Shown here in pieces: positions 58,201-63,437 of a DNA stretch of 64,000 nucleotides (its first letter is position 1; each line of letters starts with the position of its first letter). A model generated the notes under the pieces. The model was not told the DNA's origin. It saw only the letters and a list, made by a program, of their open reading frames with translations, and searched no databases. This stretch comes from Neoarius graeffei. Its lineage: Eukaryota; Chordata; Actinopteri; Siluriformes; Ariidae. Location: the NCBI RefSeq assembly GCF_027579695.1, contig NC_083577.1, positions 92,439,018 through 92,503,017 of the forward strand. Reading direction: 5' to 3'. A program made the position numbers and the translations under genes.

Positions 58201-61200
58201 TAAAGCACACACTGTTTGAGGGCAGTGATCCACTTCAGGGTGGAAACAGTGACGCAGCGACTCTGCATCACCACACCACACCATTGCTGATGATTTTCCT
58301 CCAACAGCACACCCTGGAGTGTTTTATCCTTCACATAAATAGTCATGAACATGTTTTCTGCGTGTGTGCGCGCACTGTGGAATGTAGTACATCACAGAAA
58401 TAGCTCTGGCTGCATAAATAGAGCAATTAACATGCTGTGTGTGTGGGGGGGGTTAGTACGAGTAGTATGTATAGTATGTCGCTCTGTACACGGATAATAC
58501 TGGTGTGTGGTTGTCTGGAAATGCTGACACACTGAACCAGGGGATGATGAAACACTCCTTTAACCCCAATCCAGACTAAACCCGTGACATCACATTGTCC
58601 CAGTGTGGTTCAGGAACCACCTCGTGCATGAATATTTAAACCCTACAGGAGTATAATCATGATGTTGCGTTTATAACACACAGGAATGTTGTCTTTAGCT
58701 CCTCATGACGTGAAGTTTGACGTTCGCTAGTTTACTAAATTTAGCCCTAAAGTCTCCTGGAGAGACGTTTCAACTTGTGAAACAACGCACTGTTAATGAT
58801 GTAAATTAGGGTGATTTGGTAGTGTGATATTGATGTCATGATAAATTGTCTCAATGTCTCAGGTTTTATAATGTTATAAAAATACATTTGATTAGAAGCC
58901 GAGTAAAAGTGTCTGATCGTCTGTCTGTCTATTTATTCATTTGCCGATTGGAGAGCTGTGTGAGAGTTAATCAATTGAGCTGTGCTGTTCTGGTGTACAG
59001 AGAGCACACTCGTCTGTTCTCTACGCCAGTTAGCCATCGATCTCTGGTGAGCTGGAGCCAATCCCAGCTGAGTTCAGGTGAGAGGCGGGGTTTACCCCGG
59101 GTAGGTCACCGATCGATCACAGAGCTACTCAGACTCCTATGGGCAAGTTAGAGTCACCAGTTGATCTAATCCCAAGGAGAACATGCGAACTCCAGACAAA
59201 AAGGCCCAAGTCAACCTCGTGGTTCAATCCTAGAACCTTCTTCCTGTGAGTCTGTAGTGAACCACTGCACCAAGGTGACACCCACAAAGCACACATACTT
59301 TTTCTGGAATTTCAGAAATGCAGAGAACCAAGATTTTTCCCATCTCCTGATTTGCATCAACACACAACGTCTGATTAGAAGGTCATTAGTTCAAATCCCA
59401 GCACCACCAAGCTGCCCTGAGCACTGCTCATTTGTATAAAGTCTGGAACTGTGGATCACAGCGTCTGCTAAACACAGTAAACGTAAAATAACCTTCGTCT
59501 GTGGGTGTTTGAGTGAACACGGAATTCTGAGCTGAAAGTAAATTTAGCTTCAGACCGTAAGGTAAAGCTAACCAAGGGTCTTTGTCACAGACATGTACTT
59601 TACGCTTTCGAATGCAGTCCGTCTGAACGTTTTAAAGTCGTAAATCTGTTTCACATCTCATGACTAGTTTTCATTTATATCTTCTGTGTTGCTAACGATG
59701 GCCATAAGTTTGAATAATCATGACACGTGTAGAACAGGTTTCTGGAATGTGACACAGGAATGACGCCGAGCTCTCAGAACTTTCCACCAACATTTTTCTA
59801 ACAAGAAGAAATTCTCAGTGAACACAATCAATAACCAGATGAATATATTCACTTTTTCTGTTTCTCAGCTTTACGTTCCTTTGCCTTTTCTAGGAGCTCT
59901 GTATTTTTCTACATCTCTGGGATTTCTCTGGGAATACTCTCCATTTTCGTGTTCCTGCTTCTGGTCCTGAGAAACTTCATACCAACGGTGAGTAGTGTGG
60001 TGATGTCGAGGGAGTTAATATCGTGCTTTTTTAATTATTATGATGGTTATTTCCGATAAGCGCTCCCAGGTCTTATGACTGTAGCTCTGCTGAGGATGGG
60101 TTTTCTGTTCTTTGGTTGAAGCGAGGACTCTTCCTGCTGCTGTTTGGTGCCGGCTACTGGCTCTCGTACCTGGGCATCCAGAAGCTGATAAACGAGCGGG
60201 ATGAGATCACGAGGTTGTACTGGAGAGAGCTGCTCGGTAAAGTGAAACCTTCTCACTGTGACTTATTTTATCCGTCCCACTTTTCACCTGCTGGAATTTT
60301 CTTTTAAAAACAGTTTCACATTTACTCCACCATTTTGTTTTGCGCTGACAGTTTGGACGCCATTTCGTTCCTTTATAGTTTTCCTTTAAGTTTCCTGACG
60401 TCGGAGTGGACAGAGTGGCTGAAACGGTGAAGTAAAATCCCAGCGCTGTTGAATTCTGGACTCTGATTGGTCTGTTGATTAATGTATTAGTGTTAAAAAT
60501 GTAAGCTGTATAAGGGGAATAAATCGGATAATAATCAGGGAACAGGAAGGCCGTGTCATCACACCACCCTGCCTACTGTTGATTTTTTTTTTTTTGCTCC
60601 ACTCATGTTTTTGTCATTGGCTCTCAGTGTACCTACGTTGCCTTTTTTCCCCCCAGATATACATTTCTGTCAGTATAGAAGTTCAGGTTTCATCATCACT
60701 CAGGAAGTTTTTGCGTAACGTCTCAGTTCTTACACAGCAACATTTGACATTTTAAAGTTCCACTAAACCTTTGGTTTTTGTGTTAAATTAAAACTGGTCT
60801 TTCACAGCATTTTGTTCATCTCTTTCTGCTATGGATACAACTCCAACAGAACATCTGGGGAAACACAGAAATCATGACCAGCCAATGAAATGCTCTCCGG
60901 GACAATATATGTCCCGCCCACCAGAGGCATATACTGCTTTCCTGTTGTATTTGTCCAGACAAAAGTGTATACAAATAACGATGATAATTCCACCAGCAGC
61001 GTCCCGCTCGCGACTCCGTCCCCATCGGCGCCCCTGACGCTCCGCCTCGACTCAAACTCCACAAACACACGCCATCTCACCTCGGCCTCTCCAGTATCAT
61101 CCTTTTATAAACACTCTACTCTTCTCCATGTTTAACGAGCTTGCTAAGTTTTGTTTAGGTTCTGTGCGTGTGGAGGGGGGCGTGGCCTGGCGTCCCTTGA

Positions 61201-62933
61201 TTGCTGTTGGCTGACTGTGTAAATGAGTCAAACACTTCAACACTCCATAAATCTGCCTTTCAAAAGGAAACACGTCACAGGAAACACAGCAAGCTGGATA
61301 AAGCATCCCGCGTTTACAACATCGCCGTATTATGGGTTTCTTTTGTTCCATAATATTAAAGAATCTTTTTTTTTTTTTGCACTTCTTACATGCACAACCT
61401 GTTTATACCCAGGTCTCCCCTGCTTCAGTGTTTAATCTGACCTTTAGGTTTCTACATTTGTAGCCTTTTGAGTCCACTTTCTCAAACGGTGTCCTCCTCT
61501 CGTCCGCAGTGTTGCCCCGGGGTCTACTGCACGCATACAGTCCCGTTCCGCTAATGCGTCTCTGCTTTGTTAAAAGCACTACAGAAATAAAAAACTCTTG
61601 AATTCATGTTTTAATTTTATGTTTTAATTCTTTAAATATCTAGCACCTTGTAAGTCAATAAATAGCGGCTCAGAAGTGAAGAACACCAAACAGTTTACTT
61701 TTATAAAGTTCTTGGTAGTTTTAAAGCACAGTCAGGTGCATTTTTTTTTTTTTTTCAGATGTATTGTAATATCATTTTGTAACTTTTTTTTGTCTTTTTT
61801 TTTTTCTTTTCCAAATAACAGTTGCAAGGTTTCTACCAATGACTGTAGAAAACATGGAAGGCGTGGTGCCGTGCTCTTCCACTTTATAGAAATGAAGCAA
61901 GAATTCCTCCGCCATGTCGTTGTATTTGGAGCCAGAGTCTGCGCTGTAGGGATGAGAGTCAAAGTCCGGTACACCAAATCTTTGGTAGGCCCCGCCCCTT
62001 CTCCAAACACCATGGTCCAGCGCACTACCAAAGCTGCGAATCAGTTCATTCACAAATGTGTCCATGCTTTTTTATGATGTAGTAATGTTTTAAAAATGTA
62101 AAAGAAATCTGGAGAACAGAACGTGCAGATATCAGCAGAGAGAAAACTAATTCTTAATCAAAATGAGACGCTGTAGACAAGAAAAAGACCGTGACAATAG
62201 GCTGTTTTGTCATTGAAACGTGGAGATGGGCGGGGCTACAAACTGTACTGCAGCCAGCCAGCAGGGGCGCTAGACCTGTTGACCTGAGGTACATTGTGTG
62301 GTTTTTTTTTTAATTATTATTCAGTCATTCAGTTCTAGTATTTGTTTTCCCCCCATAATTTATTTTTATTGACATTAAACAAAAGTACCATTAAACTCAT
62401 TTTTAAACAGAACACTACTGGCAGCATGTCACTTCATAAACCTGCGTATCGTAGAAGCGTATTGTGATTTTGATATTTCAATCATATCACCCCGCCCCTA
62501 ACTGGAGGACACTGTGAGAAAAAAATGAAATAAATCTTTATTTGATCATGATATTAATGACACAAACATAACTTGCTTCACAGTTTGCTGATCAAATATG
62601 CCCCTCCCCCCACGTTCACTGTGACATCGTGACAGTTTAAAGCCGATTTGATGCCGTACGACGTTTGGCTCAGTTTTCCTGTCGCAGGTACAATCGCACG
62701 CTGTAAAGGAGGATCTTTGGTCAGGAGTTGAGGTCTGTGCTTATGGACCGTGTAACGTTACGCTGATTTAGTGCCGGTGTGACCGAGATTGTGAGTTGCG
62801 AAGAGGATGGGATAGGATTCCACAAAACTCACAAGTACATAATAACGTAGATCCGATACACTCGTGGTGATGGACACGTAAACAAAATGTGATTTAGGAG
62901 AAGGCGATTACCCAGTAATTTACTGTGTGAATG

Positions 62934-62984
<51 letters not shown>

Positions 62985-63231
62985 CTATCCCCCTCTGTCC
63001 CACAGGTTACCTGCTGGTGTCGGGTGTTGTGAGTCTGGCGGTGTGTTACCGTCTCGGCCCCATCACTAACCAGCGAGCGCTGAGCGTGATGACGTGGGGG
63101 CTGCAGGCGGTGGGCGTGGTGGTGGCGTGTCACGGCGTTACGTACGCTCCTGTGTCCTGGATCCTGCTGGCTGTGCTGCTGGGCTTTAAGATCCTGCCCG
63201 TGCTGCTCTCCCTCGTCCTGGCCGTGTGGAG
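28777..63231 (+). CDS. nemp1/nemp2: NEMP/TMEM194 nuclear envelope membrane protein gene, partial at 3' end
   Basis: Seven exons join in consistent phases (1, 0, 1, 2, 0, 1, 2) to give about 312 residues. The order is a signal peptide, a lumenal cysteine-bearing domain with CFCYT and [10 protein letters not shown], and then about five membrane segments. NEMP proteins sit in the inner nuclear membrane and act in envelope stiffness and germ-cell function. Introns are 6.6, 7.3, 0.17, 16.6, 0.13 and 2.8 kb; the long ones are filled with TEs. The nucleoplasmic tail lies beyond the window. The paralogue is uncertain; the CFCYT motif makes me lean to NEMP2. Confidence 0.85.
29446..30646. mobile_element. 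THAP-exon DNA transposon with TTA duplication
   Basis: The left end 'ggccctgtccacacggcaac' pairs with the right end's complement 'ggctacatccacatgacaac' at about three quarters of positions. TTA is present on both sides (29443-29445 and 30647-30649), consistent with PIF/Harbinger-group insertion. Inside are a GA microsatellite (29790-29821) and a tandemly duplicated THAP exon. The Tc1 sequence reads on across the insertion. The superfamily is not certain. Confidence 0.65.
29938..30345 (+). repeat. Tandem duplication of a THAP first exon
   Basis: Two copies of a segment of about 200 bp, each containing 'gcattcaatttattccggac' and ending 'gggattacctttcacaggtg'. In each the exon encodes a [10 protein letters not shown]-like THAP start ending at ITFHR, followed by a splice donor (CACAG|GTGAGA). 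Copy 1 spans roughly 29938-30145 and copy 2 roughly 30155-30345; copy 2 has lost a few bases near 30270. Neither copy has a clear ATG or the rest of the finger. Confidence 0.75.
30651..31128 (-). pseudogene. Tc1-like transposase, C-terminal half
   Basis: The minus strand encodes [22 protein letters not shown] and then, in a shifted frame (30631-30873), [20 protein letters not shown]. The second catalytic Asp and the Glu codons are there, but stops and shifts interrupt it. The N-terminal half is at 31802-32131. Confidence 0.88.
31133..31801 (-). mobile_element. Kolobok-like non-autonomous element
   Basis: TTAA on both sides (31129-31132 and 31802-31805) and ends 'agtgcatattctgg' and complement 'agtacatatcacgg'. 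It carries a THAP exon on the minus strand. TTAA targets plus a THAP transposase point to Kolobok; piggyBac shares TTAA but not THAP. At 669 bp it has no catalytic domain. It is inserted in the Tc1 at 29183-32650. Confidence 0.72.
31299..31472 (-). pseudogene. THAP finger exon in Kolobok-like element
   Basis: From the Met at 31472: [20 protein letters not shown] followed by HRFPKD. This is the first zinc pair (C-x4-C) and the HRFPKD block of a THAP domain. The following residues no longer match a finger and the frame ends at 31299. A TGACGTCA palindrome lies at 31294-31301 and a CGACGTCA at about 31583. Confidence 0.7.
31802..32131 (-). pseudogene. Tc1-like transposase, N-terminal half
   Basis: The frame reads [20 protein letters not shown], then [10 protein letters not shown] and [12 protein letters not shown], so it covers the linker, the second HTH and the first catalytic Asp. 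It stops at the Kolobok-like insertion. The true start lies further right, past stops near 32150. Confidence 0.85.
32550..33500 (-). pseudogene. RTE reverse transcriptase, C-terminal part
   Basis: The frame opens inside motif A ([19 protein letters not shown]), has the catalytic block [13 protein letters not shown], and then [18 protein letters not shown]. After about 32900 a shift changes the reading near the WSGHILRR-equivalent. The N-terminal endonuclease is missing. The last residues of the open frame (32550-32687) run into the neighbouring Tc1 end and are not part of the gene. Confidence 0.82.
32688..33498 (-). mobile_element. RTE-type LINE fragment with RT domain
   Basis: Flanked by a 7-bp repeat 'ataattt' (32681-32687 and 33499-33505). 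It is 5'-truncated and shares its 3' end with the copy at 14190. It lies in NEMP intron 1. Confidence 0.8.
33506..34765. other. Intron 1 sequence without recognised features
   Basis: I see no gene, clear repeat or RNA here. Open frames are short. Confidence 0.45.
34779..35154 (+). mobile_element. tRNA-derived SINE, copy 4 (full length)
   Basis: Same family as 15870-16247, with exact 13-bp duplication 'aggagaatggaga' (34766-34778 and 35155-35167). It is in NEMP intron 1, same strand, about 340 bp upstream of exon 2. Confidence 0.96.
35490..35596 (+). CDS. nemp1/nemp2: NEMP exon 2: lumenal cysteine motif
   Basis: Acceptor ctccag|ATTGC and donor CAG|GTACGT. With the carried G it encodes 36 residues including [20 protein letters not shown] and STFQ, aligning with the C-Y-T...KW.D.W...Q region I recall for NEMP1 and NEMP2. 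It ends in phase 0. A GT microsatellite (35664-35690) begins 68 bases after the donor. Confidence 0.88.
36366..37255 (+). pseudogene. LINE apurinic endonuclease domain
   Basis: Reads [37 protein letters not shown], then after the TA tract [32 protein letters not shown] and LGKSDHNLV. The catalytic Glu (TETW), Asp (GDFN) and SDH are visible. The (TA)n at 36805-36853 breaks the frame between LELLAV and YYLPREF-equivalent text, and another shift occurs near 37210-37260. Confidence 0.85.
37266..39274 (+). pseudogene. LINE reverse transcriptase, damaged catalytic box
   Basis: Frame 37266-37922 holds the linker; a TGA at 37920-37922 interrupts, then 37926-38981 in the same phase holds the [35 protein letters not shown] and [13 protein letters not shown]. 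The catalytic box reads FANDTAIVG, not FADD, so the first Asp is replaced by Asn. A G run near 38932 shifts the frame into 38876-39274 ([19 protein letters not shown]), which ends the ORF. No activity is expected. Confidence 0.88.
39280..40077. mobile_element. Possible hAT-like insertion in the LINE 3' UTR
   Basis: Flanking text 'aaggctca' (39272-39279) and 'aaggagca' (40078-40085) differ by one base, like an 8-bp duplication. The right end complements to 'cagggctttccacaagcgcc', a hAT-style terminus; the left end does not match it well. LINE text resumes afterwards. No transposase is recognised. Confidence 0.4.
40320..40386 (+). repeat. 3' tail of the LINE
   Basis: 'ctgagggaaccctcccaaag' then 'aataaagttttatctaatct'. 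It is the complement of the tail at 27547-27605. Confidence 0.7.
40547..40573 (+). repeat. (GTT)n microsatellite
   Basis: About nine GTT units. Confidence 0.95.
40873..40962 (+). pseudogene. Harbinger transposase N-terminus
   Basis: [20 protein letters not shown] resembles the start of Harbinger-type transposases (a DDP.DIGA motif after a short N-terminus). It is only about 29 codons long; the rest is deleted or unrecognisable. Confidence 0.55.
41790..42284 (-). pseudogene. Harbinger Myb/SANT-like protein, two exons
   Basis: Exon 1 from the ATG at 42284 reads [20 protein letters not shown], then [20 protein letters not shown], to a likely donor near 42139. Exon 2 (about 41862 down to 41795) reads [14 protein letters not shown] after an acceptor 'atttcag'. 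Together they form the trihelix/Myb-like DNA-binding domain of the Harbinger accessory protein, which helps bring the transposase to DNA and the nucleus. It then runs into the CA microsatellite, so the C-terminus is lost. Confidence 0.75.
42854..43085 (+). CDS. nemp1/nemp2: NEMP exon 3: lumenal beta-rich region
   Basis: Encodes [20 protein letters not shown], then [20 protein letters not shown] and [20 protein letters not shown]. The donor is CAAA|GTGAGC, phase 1. The acceptor is less sure: 'cggaag|GTTGAC' fits phase 0 from exon 2, but the tract before it is weak and no better AG gives an open frame. The sequence is conserved in style with the lumenal domain of NEMP proteins. Confidence 0.72.
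43199..43240 (+). repeat. (GT)n next to NEMP exon 4 acceptor
   Basis: About 21 GT units in a 167-bp intron, ending 12 bases before exon 4. It replaces the usual pyrimidine tract. Confidence 0.95.
43253..43325 (+). CDS. nemp1/nemp2: NEMP exon 4: first membrane segment
   Basis: Acceptor gttgtag|GGTTC, donor GCAG|GTAAAC, phase 2. Encodes [20 protein letters not shown] followed by GAIC. The RF...F..GL.LFF pattern matches the first transmembrane helix of NEMP1. Confidence 0.9.
43785..43917 (+). repeat. Dispersed repeat, second copy of the 8026 family
   Basis: Near-identical to 8026-8162, and inserted in the Tc1 transposase region. Confidence 0.75.
43918..44441 (+). pseudogene. Tc1-like transposase, N-terminal half
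   Basis: Fragments read [31 protein letters not shown] and, in another frame, [20 protein letters not shown] then [14 protein letters not shown] with the first catalytic Asp. Frameshifts and stops are present. It continues at 57749. Confidence 0.8.
44585..46174 (+). mobile_element. Tc1-like transposon 2b, nearly intact
   Basis: TA flanks at 44583-44584 and 46175-46176; same family as 15200-17195 without the SINE. Inverted ends 'caaccctgattccaaaaaag'. A TATA-like 'gtataaaaag' near 44901 precedes the transposase. Confidence 0.96.
44947..45954 (+). CDS. Tc1-like DDE transposase, nearly intact
   Basis: A 335-residue open frame from [21 protein letters not shown] prefer this ATG to the one at 44893, because that one lies on the TATA box. 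Domains: HTH 1 ([19 protein letters not shown]), linker with [16 protein letters not shown] 2 ([14 protein letters not shown]), then the DDE domain: [20 protein letters not shown] and SPIENIW, so all three catalytic residues stand. It ends at VSQW. Compared with the sister copy it lacks five residues (MVWGC between PASL and ISAC), a conserved block in the catalytic core, so it is probably inactive although fully open. Confidence 0.93.
   Translation: MGRGSPIPLILRRQIVEQYQKGVRQCKIAKSLNISSSTVHNIIKRFRESGRISVRKGQGRKTILGARDLRALRRHCITYRHASVLEITKWAQEYFQRTLSVNTIHRAIRRCQLKLYSSKKKPYLNMIQKRRRLLWAKAHLKWTVAKWKTVLWSDESKFEVLYVNQGRRVIRTKEEKDDPSCYQCSVQKPASLISACGMGSLHIWKDTINAERYIQVLEQHMLPSRRRLFQGRPCIFQHDNAKPHTASITASWLCRRRVRVLNWPACSPDLSPIENIWHIIKRKIRQKRPKTVEQLESYIRQEWVNIPIPKLEQLVSSVPRCLQTVVKRKGDVSQW
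46755..47386 (-). pseudogene. LINE C-terminal domain with zinc finger
   Basis: The minus frame reads [40 protein letters not shown] and [19 protein letters not shown], then a stop at about 46896, then in the same region [20 protein letters not shown], a C2H2-type finger at the very C-terminus. Right of this the L2 tail interrupts. Confidence 0.85.
47387..47730 (-). mobile_element. Short L2 tail inserted in the LINE
   Basis: Same 3' end as 8762-9712, but only about 340 bp. It separates MVKTKVVM from the VHQSCTLS continuation of the host LINE. Confidence 0.85.
47731..48148 (-). pseudogene. LINE reverse transcriptase, catalytic part
   Basis: Reads [20 protein letters not shown] (catalytic ADD), [20 protein letters not shown] and [20 protein letters not shown]. 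This is the core of the RT; upstream RT sequence continues beyond the foldback element at 49078-49221. Confidence 0.85.
48150..49077. mobile_element. Foldback (long inverted repeat) element
   Basis: Two arms of about 450 bp, 48150-48605 and 48622-49077, are inverted copies with few mismatches around a spacer near 48606-48621. The ends 'actatggaatcaattttgtg' abut 'gtatac' on both sides. The minus-strand frame 48312-48569 and the plus-strand frame 48664-48975 are mirror images, not two genes. It interrupts the LINE RT after the EGVY residues. Confidence 0.88.
49078..49221 (-). pseudogene. LINE reverse transcriptase, motif before the ADD box
   Basis: The minus frame reads [20 protein letters not shown], then [20 protein letters not shown] and ESAEGVY. 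It joins 47731-48148 across the foldback element. Confidence 0.85.
50660..51011 (-). pseudogene. L2 reverse transcriptase C-terminal fragment
   Basis: The minus frame reads [39 protein letters not shown] and [19 protein letters not shown], matching the copy at 1264-2313, with a one-base loss near 50768. Confidence 0.82.
51012..52701. mobile_element. Non-autonomous hAT element in L2
   Basis: Ends 'taggggtcgaccgata' and complement 'tagggatcgaccgata', with exact 8-bp duplication 'acctggag' (51004-51011 and 52702-52709). Subterminal regions are full of 'atcggc/gccgat' motifs. The L2 sequence reads on when it is removed. No transposase is recognisable in its 1690 bp. Confidence 0.92.
52702..52852 (-). 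pseudogene. L2 RT fragment right of the hAT
   Basis: The minus frame reads [20 protein letters not shown] and [18 protein letters not shown], continuing the text at 50660-51011. Confidence 0.8.
52871..53830 (-). pseudogene. LINE reverse transcriptase, N-terminal part
   Basis: The minus strand reads [20 protein letters not shown] (near 53810), [38 protein letters not shown] (near 53390), [33 protein letters not shown] and [20 protein letters not shown]. These are RT fingers and motif A in several frames with small shifts. It is the part just upstream of 49078-49221 before the L2 landed. Confidence 0.85.
53831..54599. other. Inversion junction and LINE 5' region
   Basis: The switch from minus-strand RT to plus-strand endonuclease must lie here, near 53990-54080. 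The rest (plus strand) is probably LINE 5' UTR; no conserved ORF is recognised. A T run is at 54299-54313. Confidence 0.5.
54600..55155 (+). pseudogene. LINE endonuclease, N-terminal part (inverted)
   Basis: The plus-strand frame from 54623 reads [40 protein letters not shown] and [20 protein letters not shown], then [12 protein letters not shown]. The pattern LQ-x-TRL and DFNARVG marks an apurinic endonuclease; the usual catalytic Glu (LQET) reads Lys here. It is cut by the Tc1 at 55158. Confidence 0.85.
55158..56765 (-). mobile_element. Tc1-like transposon 5
   Basis: TA flanks at 55156-55157 and 56766-56767; ends 'cagtggggcaaaaaagtatt' and complement, with inverted repeats of over 150 bp. 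It is inserted in the LINE endonuclease gene. Confidence 0.95.
55374..56395 (-). pseudogene. Tc1-like transposase, frameshifted
   Basis: The N-terminal part, 56281-55922, reads [20 protein letters not shown] and [20 protein letters not shown]; the C-terminal part, 55871-55374, is in another frame and reads [30 protein letters not shown] and [15 protein letters not shown], with a normal end at GYITKY. The first HTH lies right of 56281 behind a shift. The frame also breaks near 55920-55990, just after the [13 protein letters not shown] text that should give the first catalytic Asp. It is otherwise well preserved. Confidence 0.92.
56768..57120 (+). pseudogene. LINE endonuclease, C-terminal part (inverted)
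   Basis: Continues 54600-55155 after the Tc1: [37 protein letters not shown] and [14 protein letters not shown], with the conserved SDH triad. The reading ends near the twin-priming right edge at 57188. Confidence 0.85.
57749..58120 (+). pseudogene. Tc1-like transposon 4, 3' half
   Basis: Joins 44441 across the TTAA insertion. Fragments read [19 protein letters not shown] (shifted), then [10 protein letters not shown], where the catalytic Glu would lie, and [20 protein letters not shown] at the end. Multiple frameshifts; the right terminus is not resolved. Confidence 0.75.
58121..59034. other. Intron 4 sequence without recognised features
   Basis: No gene or clear repeat is recognised; a short G run is at 58445-58452. 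Confidence 0.45.
59035..59282 (-). mobile_element. tRNA-derived SINE, copy 5 (old, degenerate)
   Basis: The order of blocks is that of the SINE read backwards (ggctccagc-like, 'agagtcaccagtt', 'gagaacatgcgaactcc', 'agaaccttcttcctgtgag'), with about a quarter of bases changed. It is much older than the copies at 15870 and 34779. Confidence 0.7.
59370..59490 (+). repeat. Dispersed SINE-like fragment
   Basis: Contains 'ggtcattagttcaaatccca' and ends 'cagcgtctgctaaacacagt', resembling the inverse of the repeat at 2376-4190. Confidence 0.45.
59894..59987 (+). CDS. nemp1/nemp2: NEMP exon 5: second membrane segment
   Basis: Acceptor ttttctag|GAGC and donor AACG|GTGAGT, phase 0. Encodes [20 protein letters not shown] and [12 protein letters not shown], a long hydrophobic helix ending in the basic RNF.PT edge that parallels SKFMPK of human NEMP1. 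Confidence 0.92.
60122..60236 (+). CDS. nemp1/nemp2: NEMP exon 6: third membrane segment
   Basis: Acceptor gttgaag|CGAGG and donor CTCG|GTAAAG, phase 1, after a 134-bp intron. Encodes [20 protein letters not shown] and [18 protein letters not shown]. The W.LSYL..Q...N pattern matches the equivalent NEMP1 region before the last helices. Confidence 0.9.
60237..61735. other. Intron 6, left part
   Basis: Contains the motif 'aattctggactctgattggt' near 60451 and a minus-strand open frame at 60829-61080 ([20 protein letters not shown]...) with no family I recognise. No RNA gene is seen. Confidence 0.4.
61772..62065 (-). CDS. Unidentified short ORF, possible TE or retrocopy exon
   Basis: A 97-residue minus-strand frame starts [20 protein letters not shown] and continues [20 protein letters not shown] and [16 protein letters not shown]. 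The composition looks like real protein up to about residue 77 (FSTVIG); after that a possible donor 'attg|gtagaaa' occurs and the tail becomes lysine-rich low complexity. T runs lie downstream (61740-61756; 61788-61805). I do not recognise the family. It is antisense to NEMP, inside intron 6. It could be the first exon of a transposon gene or part of a retrocopy. Confidence 0.35.
   Translation of the reverse strand: MDTFVNELIRSFGSALDHGVWRRGGAYQRFGVPDFDSHPYSADSGSKYNDMAEEFLLHFYKVEEHGTTPSMFSTVIGRNLATVIWKRKKKRQKKVTK
62066..62934. other. Intron 6, right part, no features
   Basis: No gene or clear repeat seen; short T run near 62303. Confidence 0.45.
62935..62982 (+). repeat. (GT)n next to NEMP exon 7 acceptor
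   Basis: About 24 GT units, ending 23 bases before exon 7. A short pyrimidine tract 'tatccccctctgtcccacag' follows. Confidence 0.95.
63006..63231 (+). CDS. nemp1/nemp2: NEMP exon 7: last membrane segments
   Basis: Strong acceptor ctgtcccacag|GTTAC and donor GGAG|GTGATC, phase 2. Encodes [40 protein letters not shown] and [20 protein letters not shown]. The CYR.GP..N.R......TW.LQ..G motif corresponds closely to the NEMP1 text [20 protein letters not shown]. The nucleoplasmic C-terminal part is beyond the window. Confidence 0.94.
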
Positions 63232-63437
63232 GTGATCACTCCGCACACATCACACTCCATCCAACAGGAGCCCCCGCCCCGCCCCGCCCTGCCCCGCCCT
63301 CTCACAGCTTACACAGTTTAAACAGGAATAAATCAGAAACACTATCGACACTCGGAGAGCTGGGATATAACCTAATCACCATCTCACACAGCTCTGCTCC
63401 CACTGGGGAAGGAGACGACTGGGATTGAACGGCATTC

